A DNA stretch of 36,337 nucleotides. Source: Bacteroidales bacterium UBA1756. Lineage in GTDB: Bacteria > Bacteroidota > Bacteroidia > Bacteroidales > WCHB1-69. Shown piece after piece: positions 23,291 through 32,700 of the stretch. The stretch spans positions 82,098 through 118,434 of the forward strand of contig DCHI01000007.1 in the NCBI GenBank assembly GCA_002314795.1. Reading direction: 5' to 3'. Each line of letters starts with the position of its first letter. The stretch's first letter is position 1. Below the pieces are notes generated by a model. It saw only the letters and a list, made by a program, of their open reading frames with translations. It did no database searches and was not told the origin of the DNA. Made by a program: the position numbers and the translations under genes.

Positions 23291-24265
23291 CTATGCGTGC
23301 ATCAGTTTTTCAATGATGTCGTCAACCGTTATTCCTTCTGCTTCCGCCTTATAGTTTTTGATGATACGGTGGCGCAGAATGTTCTTGGCAACGGCACGAA
23401 CGTCCTCGATATCAGGGGCATACTTCCCGTTGAGGACGGCATTAGTACGTGCGCCGATGATAAGGAACTGAGAAGCACGCGGACCGGCGCCCCAAGCCAA
23501 GTAGTCGTTAGCCCAAGCGTGCGCGCGTTCTGCGCCCGGACGGGTCATCGCAGCCAAGTTGACAGCGTATTGATAGACGTTATCTGAAATCGGAATCTTC
23601 TGTAACAGGTTCTGATAGAAAATGATTTCGTCCATTGTCAGTACGCGATTGGGTTCCGCCATTTTCCCGTGGATGGTCGATTTCACCACGTTGACTTCGT
23701 CTTCAAAACGAGGATAATCCAACGAAATATTGAACATAAAACGGTCCTGTTGAGCTTCTGGAAGCGGGTAGGTACCTTCCTGTTCCACAGGGTTTTGCGT
23801 TGCTAAAACGAAGAACGGATCTGGAAGTTGGTAGGTGACACCGTTCATACTTACCGAACGTTCCTGCATCGCTTCCAGCAGAGCAGACTGCGTTTTGGGA
23901 GGGGTACGGTTGATTTCGTCTGCCAAAACGATATTTGCGAAAATGGGACCTTTCACAAATTTGAATTTGCGACTTTCGTCCAAAATTTCGGTACCCATAA
24001 TGTCGGACGGCATCAAGTCGGGAGTGAACTGAATACGATTGTATGACAAATCGACAGCTTTTGCTATAGTCGTAATCATCAATGTTTTAGCAAGCCCCGG
24101 CACCCCGATGAGCAGGGCGTGACTGCGGCTGAACATAACCATCAGAATGTCACGGATGACCTCTTCTTGACCTACGATTACTTTACCAATTTCTTTGCGA
24201 AGTTCTGAGTATTTGCCAACGAGTGATTCAATGGCTTCCACGTCATTTTTAAAATTCAAATCCAT
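23291..24265 (-). CDS. MoxR-family AAA+ ATPase
   Basis: The 324-residue ATPase has Walker A GVPGLAKT (54-61), Walker B VLADEINR (113-120), and the family segments PPKTQSALLEAMQE and ATQNPVEQEGTYPLPEAQQD. MoxR ATPases act as chaperones for metal-centre or complex assembly, usually with DUF58 and von Willebrand A partner genes. None of those partners is adjacent here: the neighbours are surA and holB. The ATG at 24265 is used rather than a GTG at 24295 inside the surA end. Confidence 0.9.
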   Translation of the reverse strand: MDLNFKNDVEAIESLVGKYSELRKEIGKVIVGQEEVIRDILMVMFSRSHALLIGVPGLAKTLMITTIAKAVDLSYNRIQFTPDLMPSDIMGTEILDESRKFKFVKGPIFANIVLADEINRTPPKTQSALLEAMQERSVSMNGVTYQLPDPFFVLATQNPVEQEGTYPLPEAQQDRFMFNISLDYPRFEDEVNVVKSTIHGKMAEPNRVLTMDEIIFYQNLLQKIPISDNVYQYAVNLAAMTRPGAERAHAWANDYLAWGAGPRASQFLIIGARTNAVLNGKYAPDIEDVRAVAKNILRHRIIKNYKAEAEGITVDDIIEKLMHA

Positions 24266-24276
24266 TGCTTTCTGTT

Positions 24277-25629
24277 TTATTCCGGAATGTCCCACAACTT
24301 GATGAAAGGACAGTCCCGATAATTTTCATTTATTTTAATATTTGTAACTTTCACTTTGTTCAGGATCCATTTTTCAATGATATCCTGTTTCTTTTCCTCC
24401 AGCGCCGCGCCTTTGATAAGGTCATAGTCCTCTTTCATATTCGGCTTGTGGGCAGCAACTTTTGTTTTGAGATAAATGAGACGGTAGGCCATCTTCCCGT
24501 CTTCGTTTACGAAGGCAACCGGCTGCGAATATTCGCCAGGAATCAACTTGCTGATGGTTGCGAACGTGCTGGGCTCAATCGCATTTTTTTCAAATTTGTA
24601 CGAATTATTGTACGAATTGACGCACCATCCACCACTATTTTTGTTCATATCATCCGAAAACTGAAGGGCGGCTTTGCTGAAATCCATCTTTTCATTTAGG
24701 ATTGCTTGACGAACACTGTCAAGGTATTCAATTGCTTTAACTTGTTCATCAGCAGAAGGTTTCGGTTGAAGCAAAATGTGTGCGACGTTAACTTTGTCGC
24801 CTCTTCTTTCAATCATTTGAATGATGTGATAACCGGCTTTGGTTTGTACAACTTGAGAAATTTCGCCCGATTTCAGATTGAAAGCGACGGCTTCGAATTC
24901 AGGATAAAGCATCCCTCGTTCCATAAATCCGAGCTCACCTCCTTTTGATGCCGAGCCGGGGTCGTCAGAGTACAGGCGGGCGAGCATTGAAAACTTTTCT
25001 CCGCGGAGAACACGTTCCCGGTATTCCATCAAACGTGCCTTGATATTGGCGACCTCATCCTCGCTTACGGGCGGCATTTTTACAATGTGCCCGTACTCGT
25101 AGGCCGGTTCAACCGTGGGCAGACTATCGTATGGAATACGATCGAAGAAACGTTTCACCTCGGAAGGCGTGATGGTGATGTTATCGGTAATACCTTGCTG
25201 AATTCTTTCCGCAATCATTTGTGAACGAATGATTTCCCGCATATCCTTCTTGATTTCGTCCATCGTTTTATGGTAAGCATCTTCAATGATTTTGGTATTA
25301 CCACCAACTTGTGATAGCCAGTAATTGATTTGGTAGGAGACACGCGAATCAACCTCTTGGTCGGAAATGACGATACTATCCATCTCGGCTTGGTGCTGGT
25401 AAAGCTTTTGTCGCAGGAGGTGCTCAAAAACGTTGCACTTGGCTTCTTTTACGTCGTCTATCCCAGTGTTTTGTGCAGCAAAATTAGAGTATTCACGTTC
25501 TAAGTCTGATTTCATAATAATTTCTTTTCCAACAATGGCGATGATTTCGTCAACAGTGGATTGAGCTTGAAGAAAAGTTGCCTGAAAGATACTGATTATG
25601 AGAACGATAAATAGGAATGTTCTTTTCAT
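24277..25629 (-). CDS. SurA-like periplasmic peptidyl-prolyl isomerase
   Basis: The 450-residue protein has a signal peptide (MKRTFLFIVLIISIFQATFLQAQ), an N-terminal SurA-like chaperone region starting VDEIIAIVGKEIIMKSDLE, and two parvulin (PPIC) domains at about 175-275 and 280-390. The first is well conserved (YSDDPGSASKGGELGF, followed by VVQTKAGYHIIQMIERRG). SurA proteins help outer-membrane proteins fold in the periplasm. It is the first gene of an apparent operon with moxR, holB and NUDIX, and the moxR ATG is 11 bp past its stop. Confidence 0.9.
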   Translation of the reverse strand: MKRTFLFIVLIISIFQATFLQAQSTVDEIIAIVGKEIIMKSDLEREYSNFAAQNTGIDDVKEAKCNVFEHLLRQKLYQHQAEMDSIVISDQEVDSRVSYQINYWLSQVGGNTKIIEDAYHKTMDEIKKDMREIIRSQMIAERIQQGITDNITITPSEVKRFFDRIPYDSLPTVEPAYEYGHIVKMPPVSEDEVANIKARLMEYRERVLRGEKFSMLARLYSDDPGSASKGGELGFMERGMLYPEFEAVAFNLKSGEISQVVQTKAGYHIIQMIERRGDKVNVAHILLQPKPSADEQVKAIEYLDSVRQAILNEKMDFSKAALQFSDDMNKNSGGWCVNSYNNSYKFEKNAIEPSTFATISKLIPGEYSQPVAFVNEDGKMAYRLIYLKTKVAAHKPNMKEDYDLIKGAALEEKKQDIIEKWILNKVKVTNIKINENYRDCPFIKLWDIPE

Positions 25630-25651
25630 TCATTTTGAATTTTTGAGGGCG

Positions 25652-25659
25652 CGAAAATA
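25652..25659 (-). promoter_or_regulatory. Weak -7 box for the surA operon
   Basis: On the minus strand this reads TATTTTCG, one mismatch from TAnnTTTG, 22 nt before the surA ATG. It is placed like the other boxes in the window. Confidence 0.45.
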
Positions 25660-25715
25660 CAAAAAAAAGAAGACAATCAATGCCTTCTTTTCCTTAAACA
25701 CATATTTAATATGTA

Positions 25716-25874
25716 TTATTTTCTACCCATAGGTTCATCAGAAACCGTAAGTTTCTTTCTTCCTTTTGCACGACGTGCAGCCAATACTCTACGGCCATTG
25801 GCGGTAGCCATTCTTTCTCTGAACCCGTGTTTGTTTTTACGTCTTCTGTTGGACGGTTGGAATGTTCTTTTCAT
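25716..25874 (-). CDS. rpmH: 50S ribosomal protein L34
   Basis: This 52-residue basic protein of the large ribosomal subunit starts MKRTFQPSNRRRKNKHGFRE and contains ANGRRVLAARRAKGRKKLT, both diagnostic of L34. It is a single gene with its own -7 box at 25914-25921. Confidence 0.97.
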   Translation of the reverse strand: MKRTFQPSNRRRKNKHGFRERMATANGRRVLAARRAKGRKKLTVSDEPMGRK

Positions 25875-25913
25875 CTTATTATTACTTTATTATACTTCCT
25901 AAAAATCGGGCTG

Positions 25914-25921
25914 CAAAAATA
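25914..25921 (-). promoter_or_regulatory. -7 box for rpmH
   Basis: On the minus strand this reads TATTTTTG followed by C, about 40 nt before the rpmH ATG. Confidence 0.7.
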
Positions 25922-26274
25922 CAACTTTTTTTTAATCCATCAATATTATCTAAAAAAGTTTTTTATTTTGTATGCATAGTACTAATATACAGTATTTTAC
26001 AAATATTTCTTTTATTGTTATTCTATATAAAGAAATTCCAAATCTTTTTCCATCTATCAAAAAGAAAAAAATGAATCGCTATTTCGCCGCCATTTGTGCG
26101 ATGACCTTCCATCTCTTCTAAAATTTTCCTTCCGTTCTTGATTCTTTCCTCATATCTTTCTGTTTAGATTTAAAAATTTAACATTTAATTATCTTTGTTA
26201 TAATAAGTTATAACTAATTGTTAATAAAACTTAATAATGTGTTTTGTATCTTGAAAACGCCTGTTCTGTGATAG

Positions 26275-26282
26275 TATATTTG
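26275..26282 (+). promoter_or_regulatory. -7 box for the amidase gene
   Basis: TATATTTG followed by C, with a TTG about 21 bp upstream that fits the -33 element. The ATG at 26325 is 42 nt downstream. Confidence 0.65.
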
Positions 26283-26324
26283 CAGCGCTAAGAATAAAAA
26301 ATAACAATTATTAAATCCTTTGCT

Positions 26325-29300
26325 ATGAAAAGAATATTATTTGTTTTATTGTTTATATTAAGTAGTATAACAATATTTTCACAAAATTACTTGACCGATT
26401 TTGAATCGGGATTGGATGCTCAAAATGCGGCTGAAATGATGGGTAGGTATAAGAAATTAGATCCTTATTTTGATGAGGCGTACTCCTTGTTTCCTCAAAT
26501 ACCCCGAGGTGTTTTGGAAGCAGTTTCTTTCACTTATACGCGATTCACCCCTTTGGCTCCCCCAAAAGACGTGGCCGATTCAGCTGAAATACCAGCAACA
26601 TACGGGCCAATGGGACTTACTATTGACGGGAGGGGCGTGTTCCGAAACAATGCGATTGCGGTTTCCAACTACTCCGGATTGGCTTTGTCCGAAATTGTAA
26701 CTTCCCCGCGTGAAAACATTTTGGCGTATGCTGCTGCGTACTCGCACCTCCAAAGTCAAATGAAAATTGATTCGCACGACATTCTTTATCATTTTCCGAT
26801 TTTGGAAGAACTTTCCGAACTTCCAATGCAAGAGGATGACGTCCTGCTATTCGCTCGGAAAAGTTACTTGTATTCCATTTGCCAGTTTCTTGCCAATCCA
26901 TATTTTAGGGAGGCGTGCTCCATAAAAGTCCCTATTCCGAATTTGGACAACTGCTTCGGACGCTGGCTCCCTCTTCTTCAGTCTGAAATGGTCCAGATTG
27001 ACGGCTCCGATTCTCAAGAACCATTGCGTAATAATGTGGACTATGACGGGGCCTTGTGGAACCCTGCCGGCTCCTGCAACTATAGTTCCGGACGTAATGG
27101 CCATTCGATTTCTGCCGTCACGATTCATTATACCGCTGGAACCTATTCCGGTGCCATCGCGTGGTTCAGAAATTGCACCTATAACGGCGTGGGATCCAAA
27201 GTTTCTGCACATTATGTCCTTCGCTCCTTTGATGGACAGGTGACCCAAATGGTGCGTGAAGCCGACAAGGCGTGGCACGTCGGGAATTCGAATTATTATA
27301 CAGTGGGTTTGGAGCACGAAGCGTACGGAGACATTTCTTCTTACTTTACTACTGAAATGTATCGTTCCTCCGCCCGCCTCACTCGTGACATCTGTGACCG
27401 GAATGATATCTCTCCACTTCGTATGTTCTATCGCGATACCTTGGATGACGGTACGGTATTGAATCAAGGACTTCATAGTCTCGGAAGTGAAAGTGCCTGT
27501 GTGAAAATCAAAGGACATCAGCATTTCCCGAATCAGACACACACTGATCCAGGACCGCACTGGAATTGGAACTACTATTTTAAATTAGTGAATGAGGATA
27601 CCCCGGTGACTACGTATCAGTCTGCTACGGGCGAGTTTACGGACACCGGTGGGTCAGATGCCGAGTATGCAAACGACGAAAGAACGCTGACGCTCATTCA
27701 AGTTCCTAATGCCGACAGCATCACACTGTCATTCTCGGAGTTTGAATTGGAACCGAACTATGATTTTATGTGGATTTATGACGGCAATTCCGTCTATGCG
27801 CCCCTCATTGGCCGCTGGAATACACATTCCCCTCTCACAGTAACTTCATCCGGGAATGCTTTGCTGATCGAGTTCCGTTCCGATTGTGCTACTACCGCAG
27901 CGGGATGGGTGGCTCGTTGGCAGGCGCATCTCCCAACCGTAAATCAAGTCCCGTCCACAGAAATCGGTTGGGATGAGTCGCAGTGGATTACAGAAAATGT
28001 TTCTATTGCTTTTGTAGATACCGATGACCGACAAATCGCACATCGCTTTTATCAAGTAATGGGTAATGACGGAATCCGCTGGTCGGCCAATAACAACTGT
28101 GGTTTCGCTTGTGACAATTTTGATGACTTGAATCATTCCCTTTGGTCTGTTGTAGAGGGACAATGGGGACTCAACAACCATAAATTGCAATCGGCAGAGA
28201 CGGAACGGGCTTTGATAAGTATGCCGCTGGCCCAGATTATAGGGAACACCGTTCTTTATGATTTTTATATGGCTTTTTCATCAACTCCAAATGAGGAGTC
28301 TCAAGCTGGAATCCAACTGCACTTTGGAGAAGGTGATGAACGTCTGACTACCTACACGATTGTGGCTGTTCCTGCCGAAAGAAGGATTCGCATTTTTGAT
28401 GTCTCGAATGGTTCGTCATCCCTATTGGCATCTTTTGATAATGTTTCCATAAACACAGGGACATCCTATCTTTACCGTATTTTGCATAATATGCAGACTG
28501 GAAAGTTTATGATTTTTCGGAGCGGGGTCTTGCTTGGCGAGTGTAATTCTGGAAATCGGATTAATACGACACATTCTCGATTTTCATTCGTGGCAAACCG
28601 AGCAACTGTCCAATTCGATAACTTCCGTGTCTATCAATCACGAGGCGAGGTGGTTGAATTACGTGTCGGAGACACAACCGCGTGTGACGCCCGTTACCTC
28701 GCTCACAACGGAACCGCCCGAGCCAAAATCAAGTCGCTCGTTCTGGATGACCAGAATAAATTCTCGTCGCTGAAGGAAAAGCAACTCAAGATTGATTATA
28801 CCCCACCCGTTTTAAATGGAAATATTGCCTTTAATCTTGATGAAGGGGAGAACTTTTATCAAGCAGGTGTCTTTGATGCCTATTGGAATTCTGCTACGGA
28901 TCCTAATTCGGGCATTGCAGCATACGAATATGGAATGTCTCCTACTCCCTCTGACGCTTTTGTGACGTGGATTGGAACAACATCACGGACTTCCGTTCCT
29001 GTGAGCTTCCCTCGTCTTGCTTATCGACAAAATTACTTGGCTGTGCGTGCACGAAATGATGCGGGATTGGTTTCTCCAAGTCTGTTTTCAAACGCCACGA
29101 CCAATAATGTTGGACGGATAAATCCCCGTGAACGCGTGGCCGTCTCAAATGGAAAATCATTGCTCATCACGAGGGAAGAAACAGATGAACAACAAGGATT
29201 TACAGAAAACAATCTTGAATCGGCCGTCTCCATTTGGCCCAATCCTGCCCGTGATGAAATCAATGTCCAGGTTCTTTTTCAGCAGGGACTTTCAGCCAAA

Positions 29301-29468
29301 AGAATTCGGGTAGTGGATCTTTCGGGAAAAATGTTGACGGAACTACTCCCTTCGGACGGATATAATCCGATGAAAATCACCATCGCTGATATGTCCGCAG
29401 GTATCTACTTTGTGCAAGTCGTTTTGGACGATGGTTCCTTACGGCAAGGAAGATTCATTAAATATTGA
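26325..29468 (+). CDS. Secreted multidomain N-acetylmuramoyl-L-alanine amidase with T9SS sorting domain
   Basis: The 1047-residue exported protein starts with a signal peptide (MKRILFVLLFILSSITIFSQ). An Amidase_2 domain (about 255-425) has the likely zinc ligands H268, H398 and D408, with the last two 10 residues apart as in AmpD, and EHE at 330-332. A CUB-like domain (about 435-530) and a concanavalin-like beta-sandwich (about 580-760, from CDNFDDLNHSLWSVVEGQW) follow. Residues 969-1047 are a T9SS type A sorting domain (SIWPNPARDEINV, LSGKMLTELL, MSAGIYFVQV). It should cleave the bond between muramic acid and the peptide stem outside the cell, on foreign or shed peptidoglycan. No T9SS machinery genes are in the window. 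Confidence 0.88.
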   Translation: MKRILFVLLFILSSITIFSQNYLTDFESGLDAQNAAEMMGRYKKLDPYFDEAYSLFPQIPRGVLEAVSFTYTRFTPLAPPKDVADSAEIPATYGPMGLTIDGRGVFRNNAIAVSNYSGLALSEIVTSPRENILAYAAAYSHLQSQMKIDSHDILYHFPILEELSELPMQEDDVLLFARKSYLYSICQFLANPYFREACSIKVPIPNLDNCFGRWLPLLQSEMVQIDGSDSQEPLRNNVDYDGALWNPAGSCNYSSGRNGHSISAVTIHYTAGTYSGAIAWFRNCTYNGVGSKVSAHYVLRSFDGQVTQMVREADKAWHVGNSNYYTVGLEHEAYGDISSYFTTEMYRSSARLTRDICDRNDISPLRMFYRDTLDDGTVLNQGLHSLGSESACVKIKGHQHFPNQTHTDPGPHWNWNYYFKLVNEDTPVTTYQSATGEFTDTGGSDAEYANDERTLTLIQVPNADSITLSFSEFELEPNYDFMWIYDGNSVYAPLIGRWNTHSPLTVTSSGNALLIEFRSDCATTAAGWVARWQAHLPTVNQVPSTEIGWDESQWITENVSIAFVDTDDRQIAHRFYQVMGNDGIRWSANNNCGFACDNFDDLNHSLWSVVEGQWGLNNHKLQSAETERALISMPLAQIIGNTVLYDFYMAFSSTPNEESQAGIQLHFGEGDERLTTYTIVAVPAERRIRIFDVSNGSSSLLASFDNVSINTGTSYLYRILHNMQTGKFMIFRSGVLLGECNSGNRINTTHSRFSFVANRATVQFDNFRVYQSRGEVVELRVGDTTACDARYLAHNGTARAKIKSLVLDDQNKFSSLKEKQLKIDYTPPVLNGNIAFNLDEGENFYQAGVFDAYWNSATDPNSGIAAYEYGMSPTPSDAFVTWIGTTSRTSVPVSFPRLAYRQNYLAVRARNDAGLVSPSLFSNATTNNVGRINPRERVAVSNGKSLLITREETDEQQGFTENNLESAVSIWPNPARDEINVQVLFQQGLSAKRIRVVDLSGKMLTELLPSDGYNPMKITIADMSAGIYFVQVVLDDGSLRQGRFIKY

Positions 29469-29500
29469 AAAACAGCACTTGTCTTTTCAAATAAAAAGCG

Positions 29501-29508
29501 TACTTTTG
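29501..29508 (+). promoter_or_regulatory. Promoter of tRNA-Gly
   Basis: TACTTTTG at -7, with TTG at 29479-29481 separated by 19 bp: the clearest two-part Bacteroidetes promoter in the window. Confidence 0.8.
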
Positions 29509-29519
29509 CACCCGCATTT

Positions 29520-29592
29520 GCGGTAGTAGCTCAGTTGGTAGAGCGGCAGCTTCCCAAGCTGCAGGTCGCGGGTTCGAGACCCGTCTACCGCT
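29520..29592 (+). tRNA. tRNA-Gly (anticodon CCC)
   Basis: The 73 nt fold into a full cloverleaf: acceptor GCGGTAG/CTACCGC, D-arm GCTC/GAGC, anticodon stem GCAGC/GCTGC with loop TTCCCAA, and T-arm GCGGG/CCCGT with TTCGAGA. The anticodon CCC reads glycine codon GGG. The discriminator is T and the 3' CCA is not encoded. It has its own promoter and terminator. Confidence 0.96.
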
Positions 29593-29604
29593 CTGAAAAC
29601 AACG

Positions 29605-29642
29605 AAAAGAGGTCGGAATTCAAATGGTTCCGACCTCTTTTT
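29605..29642. terminator. Strong terminator after tRNA-Gly, also serving GH92
   Basis: A perfect 13-bp stem AAAGAGGTCGGAA/TTCCGACCTCTTT (29606-29618 and 29628-29640) with a 9-nt loop ends in a T run; the A run on the other side lets it also stop the convergent GH92 transcript. Confidence 0.88.
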
Positions 29643-29679
29643 TGTGCTTGTGTTGTGGCGATTTCTAACAGTTCCCCTT

Positions 29680-32598
29680 CTATTTTACAATGATTTCATC
29701 GGTGAAGATGAAGGCCGCCCCGCCCGCTCCCAAGTGCCACTCGGGTAAGGTCCCGTAGTTCTCCGCACGAACTCGCACATAGCGTGCCCGTGCTGTGTCC
29801 ATTACGGTGAAGTCAGTCGTCGTGACGGTGTAGTCGTTGTCCGGACGGTCATTGACCACTTTGCCGTATGGAACAAACGTTTTGCCGTCAGTGGAAATTT
29901 CTACTACAAGATTTTTGGGGTACCAAATCCAAGCACGGATATCTTCCAAAAATCCGACGGATACACTATGAATCTCTTTTTCTTTTTGCAAATCAACAAC
30001 CGCCTCAAAATCCTGTGCCTGATATCCTTGCCAGCCACCCAAACGCCAGTTGGTGCTGCCACGGAGTCCGTCTATTAAACCTTCATCACCGCCTGCCGTA
30101 TATTGCGGATTGTATTCACTGATAATGTTAATCGCTTTGTCTTGGACAAAACGATGAAACTCCGCTTCCACCACCGCACTCTTTCCCGTCTGTGAATTTT
30201 CCGTCCAGGTGCGAAGTACCGTGCTCTCCGTAAAAGTAAGGGGCTTTTTATAAGTGTAAACTTTTTTAAAATTATCGGAAGAAAGAGTGTAACGGATTGC
30301 GTTGTCTGTTCTATTTTCTTGAATTCCAGTAATTTCAATGGTCATTTTGTCACGAAAGACGCGGTCGTTAGGTGCGATAACCGGTGTGGTTGTAAGAGTA
30401 GGAACAACCGTACTTGCTGGCCGTGAAGAAATATCCGCACCAAACGATTTTTGCGGAGAAGGACCCATTGTAAACTCAAATGTATCCCCGTTGGAAATCA
30501 TTTCAGTAGTGATGTAAAGATAAGGATAGGGCTCTCCGTTTCTTTTAATTGACTGAATATAAACGTTTTTGTCACTTTGATTATGACAAGAAATGGTGAA
30601 CGTTTTTCCGTTTTCCAAATGAATCTTTGCCTCCTTGAAAAGGGGAGAGCCGATGGCATACTGCAAACTTCCGGGAGCGACAGCGTAAAATCCCAAGGAA
30701 CTCATAATGTACCACGCGGACATCTGCCCACAGTCTTCGTTTCCGCAAAGACCATCGGGAGCATCGGCATAAAGTTCGTCAAGAATCTTGCGGGTAATCT
30801 GTTGCGTTTTCCACGGCTCCCCAACATAATTGTACATATACGGAGCGTGGTGTCCGGGTTCGTTCCCGTGTGCGTATTGACCAATAATTCCCGTTAAATC
30901 AGCTTGTTGACGTCCGCTCATCTTTTCGTTTCTGAAAAAAAGTGAGTCTAACATCATCGCAACGTGCTTTTCACCGCCAACCATTTTTACATAATTGTGA
31001 AAATCGTGGGGAATGTAGGTGGAATATTGCCAGGAGTTGGCTTCAGTGAAATGGTTGTTGACCTCGCCAGCGGCAAAAGGAACGATAAAACCACCATTGC
31101 TGCGGGGATGAGCGAAGCCATTTTTGTCAATGATATTTTTGTAAAATTGGGAACGTTTGAAAAAACGGTCGGCAATTGCCTGTTCTCCAAGATCCTGTGC
31201 ATACTGGGCAATGCACCAGTCATCGAAACAGTATTCCAGTGTCTTGGAAACCGATTCGTGCTCTTTGTCGGCTGGAATATATTGATAATCATTGAATTCC
31301 GGGCGACCGAGTTTCGGGAGTTCGGCGGATGCAATCATTGCTTGCAACATTTGATGTTTATCTACATCGCCAATGCCTTGACGTGTCGCGTCCAAAATGA
31401 CGGGAATGGCGTGGTAGCCAATCATACACCACGTTTCGTATGCCGACAACTCCCACATAGGCAGCTGGCCGCCTTGCTGGTAAGCAAGAAGGAACGTGTT
31501 CAGGAAGTCGGCGGTTCGCTTCCTGTCAATGAGCGTGAGTAGCGGATGCAAGGCGCGATAAGTGTCCCATAAAGAAAAAACGGTATATACTTTCTTTCCT
31601 GTTTCCGAATGGATTTTTCCATCCTGCCCACGATAGCGTCCGTCTATGTCGGAATATTCGTAAGGTGCTGTAAAACAATGGTATAGTGCTGTGTAAAAGA
31701 TTCTTTTATCATTATCGGAACCAGTCACTTCAATTTTTCCTAACTCTTTGTTCCATAAATCATTAGCTTGATTTTTCACCTTTTCAAAATTAAAATCGGG
31801 CGTTTCTGCCAGGTTGGCGTGCGCACCGGCCATATCTACGGCAGAAATACCGACATTGAGGGTGACTTCACGAACATCTTCTGCAAAATAGAGAACCGCC
31901 TTGATGTTCCCTCCCTCCAAATGGCTGACGGTACGCATCAGGGTGGAGTCACGGAAATATTGGATTCTTACGACAGGTTGAGAAGAAGATAGATAGAAGT
32001 ATAGATGCTGTTCCGGATTCCAAGCGCGGGAGGTTCGGTAGCCGGCAAATTCTTGATTGGAAATGGTTTCAATGTGACTTTCCAACACTTCGTCGCGATG
32101 TCCGAGGTCAATGACGATTCCCTTCGGCTGGTCGTTTTCCGGAAAAGTGTAACGGTGGCAACCGACGTGAGATGTGGCCGTCAGTTCGGCGAAAATTCCG
32201 TATTTGTCAAGTTTGACGGAATAATAGCCAGGGTTTGCGCTCTCATTTTTGTGAGAAAAATGAGAGCAGTATTGGGTGTTGACGGGCGAGCCGGTTCCAA
32301 CAAACGGCATAATCAGGATGTCGCCATAATCGGAGCAGCCGGTGCCGCTCAGGTGCGTATGCGAAAAACCGTAAATGACGTCGTCATCGTAATGGTATGC
32401 GGAGCAGCCGTCCCAGCCCGTGAGCCGCGTGTCGGGACTCAGCTGCACGGCGCCGAACGGAACCAACGCGCCCGGAAAGGTGTGTCCGTGCGCTCCCGTT
32501 CCGACAAAAGGATTGACAAATTGTGTAAAAGACTGCGCCTCTAATAAAAAGGGGAGGAGCAAGATTCCTATAAGGAAATGAAATTTTGTGTGTGCCAT
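29680..32598 (-). CDS. GH92 family alpha-mannosidase with C-terminal F5/8-type domain
   Basis: The 972-residue secreted enzyme belongs to glycoside hydrolase family 92, calcium-dependent exo-alpha-mannosidases that trim mannose from N-glycans. Visible family motifs are VNPFVGTGAHGHTFPGA near the N-terminus, FSHTHLSGTGCSDYGD, PGHHAPYMYNYVGEPWKTQ, and GNEDCGQMSAWY near 617, which includes conserved acidic residues. A beta-sandwich like chitobiase C-termini (about 745-830) and a discoidin/F5-8-like domain (about 835-972) follow. The ATG at 32598 gives a good signal peptide; the longer frame to 32673 begins upstream of the promoter. It has no T9SS tail. No SusC/SusD pair is nearby. Confidence 0.92.
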   Translation of the reverse strand: MAHTKFHFLIGILLLPFLLEAQSFTQFVNPFVGTGAHGHTFPGALVPFGAVQLSPDTRLTGWDGCSAYHYDDDVIYGFSHTHLSGTGCSDYGDILIMPFVGTGSPVNTQYCSHFSHKNESANPGYYSVKLDKYGIFAELTATSHVGCHRYTFPENDQPKGIVIDLGHRDEVLESHIETISNQEFAGYRTSRAWNPEQHLYFYLSSSQPVVRIQYFRDSTLMRTVSHLEGGNIKAVLYFAEDVREVTLNVGISAVDMAGAHANLAETPDFNFEKVKNQANDLWNKELGKIEVTGSDNDKRIFYTALYHCFTAPYEYSDIDGRYRGQDGKIHSETGKKVYTVFSLWDTYRALHPLLTLIDRKRTADFLNTFLLAYQQGGQLPMWELSAYETWCMIGYHAIPVILDATRQGIGDVDKHQMLQAMIASAELPKLGRPEFNDYQYIPADKEHESVSKTLEYCFDDWCIAQYAQDLGEQAIADRFFKRSQFYKNIIDKNGFAHPRSNGGFIVPFAAGEVNNHFTEANSWQYSTYIPHDFHNYVKMVGGEKHVAMMLDSLFFRNEKMSGRQQADLTGIIGQYAHGNEPGHHAPYMYNYVGEPWKTQQITRKILDELYADAPDGLCGNEDCGQMSAWYIMSSLGFYAVAPGSLQYAIGSPLFKEAKIHLENGKTFTISCHNQSDKNVYIQSIKRNGEPYPYLYITTEMISNGDTFEFTMGPSPQKSFGADISSRPASTVVPTLTTTPVIAPNDRVFRDKMTIEITGIQENRTDNAIRYTLSSDNFKKVYTYKKPLTFTESTVLRTWTENSQTGKSAVVEAEFHRFVQDKAINIISEYNPQYTAGGDEGLIDGLRGSTNWRLGGWQGYQAQDFEAVVDLQKEKEIHSVSVGFLEDIRAWIWYPKNLVVEISTDGKTFVPYGKVVNDRPDNDYTVTTTDFTVMDTARARYVRVRAENYGTLPEWHLGAGGAAFIFTDEIIVK

Positions 32599-32621
32599 AT
32601 TATGTGATTGGAAAATGGAGG

Positions 32622-32629
32622 CAAAAATA
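32622..32629 (-). promoter_or_regulatory. -7 box for GH92
   Basis: On the minus strand this reads TATTTTTG followed by C, 23 nt before the chosen ATG. Confidence 0.7.
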
Positions 32630-32645
32630 CATTTTTTTATAATCA

Positions 32646-32685
32646 AAAAAGAGGAGATGCTTTTATGAAACATCTCCTCTTTTTC
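32646..32685. terminator. Terminator after the beta-barrel protein gene
   Basis: The inverted repeat AAAAGAGGAGATG/CATCTCCTCTTTT (about 13 bp) with an 11-nt loop is flanked by A and T runs. It separates the outer-membrane protein gene from the GH92 promoter. Confidence 0.82.
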
Positions 32686-32700
32686 TTATGAAGATTTCTA

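Larger units (their letters stand above)
25875..26324. other. AT-rich divergent intergenic region between rpmH and the amidase gene
   Basis: It holds the rpmH promoter, the amidase promoter and another -7-like TATCTTTG at 26190-26197. A 16-codon frame at 26070-26120 has no support as a gene. Nothing else is recognised. Confidence 0.55.

Noticed and set aside
26070..26120. 16-codon possible leader peptide upstream of the amidase gene
   Set aside because: No run of a regulatory amino acid, no attenuator hairpin after it, and it lies upstream of the identified promoter.
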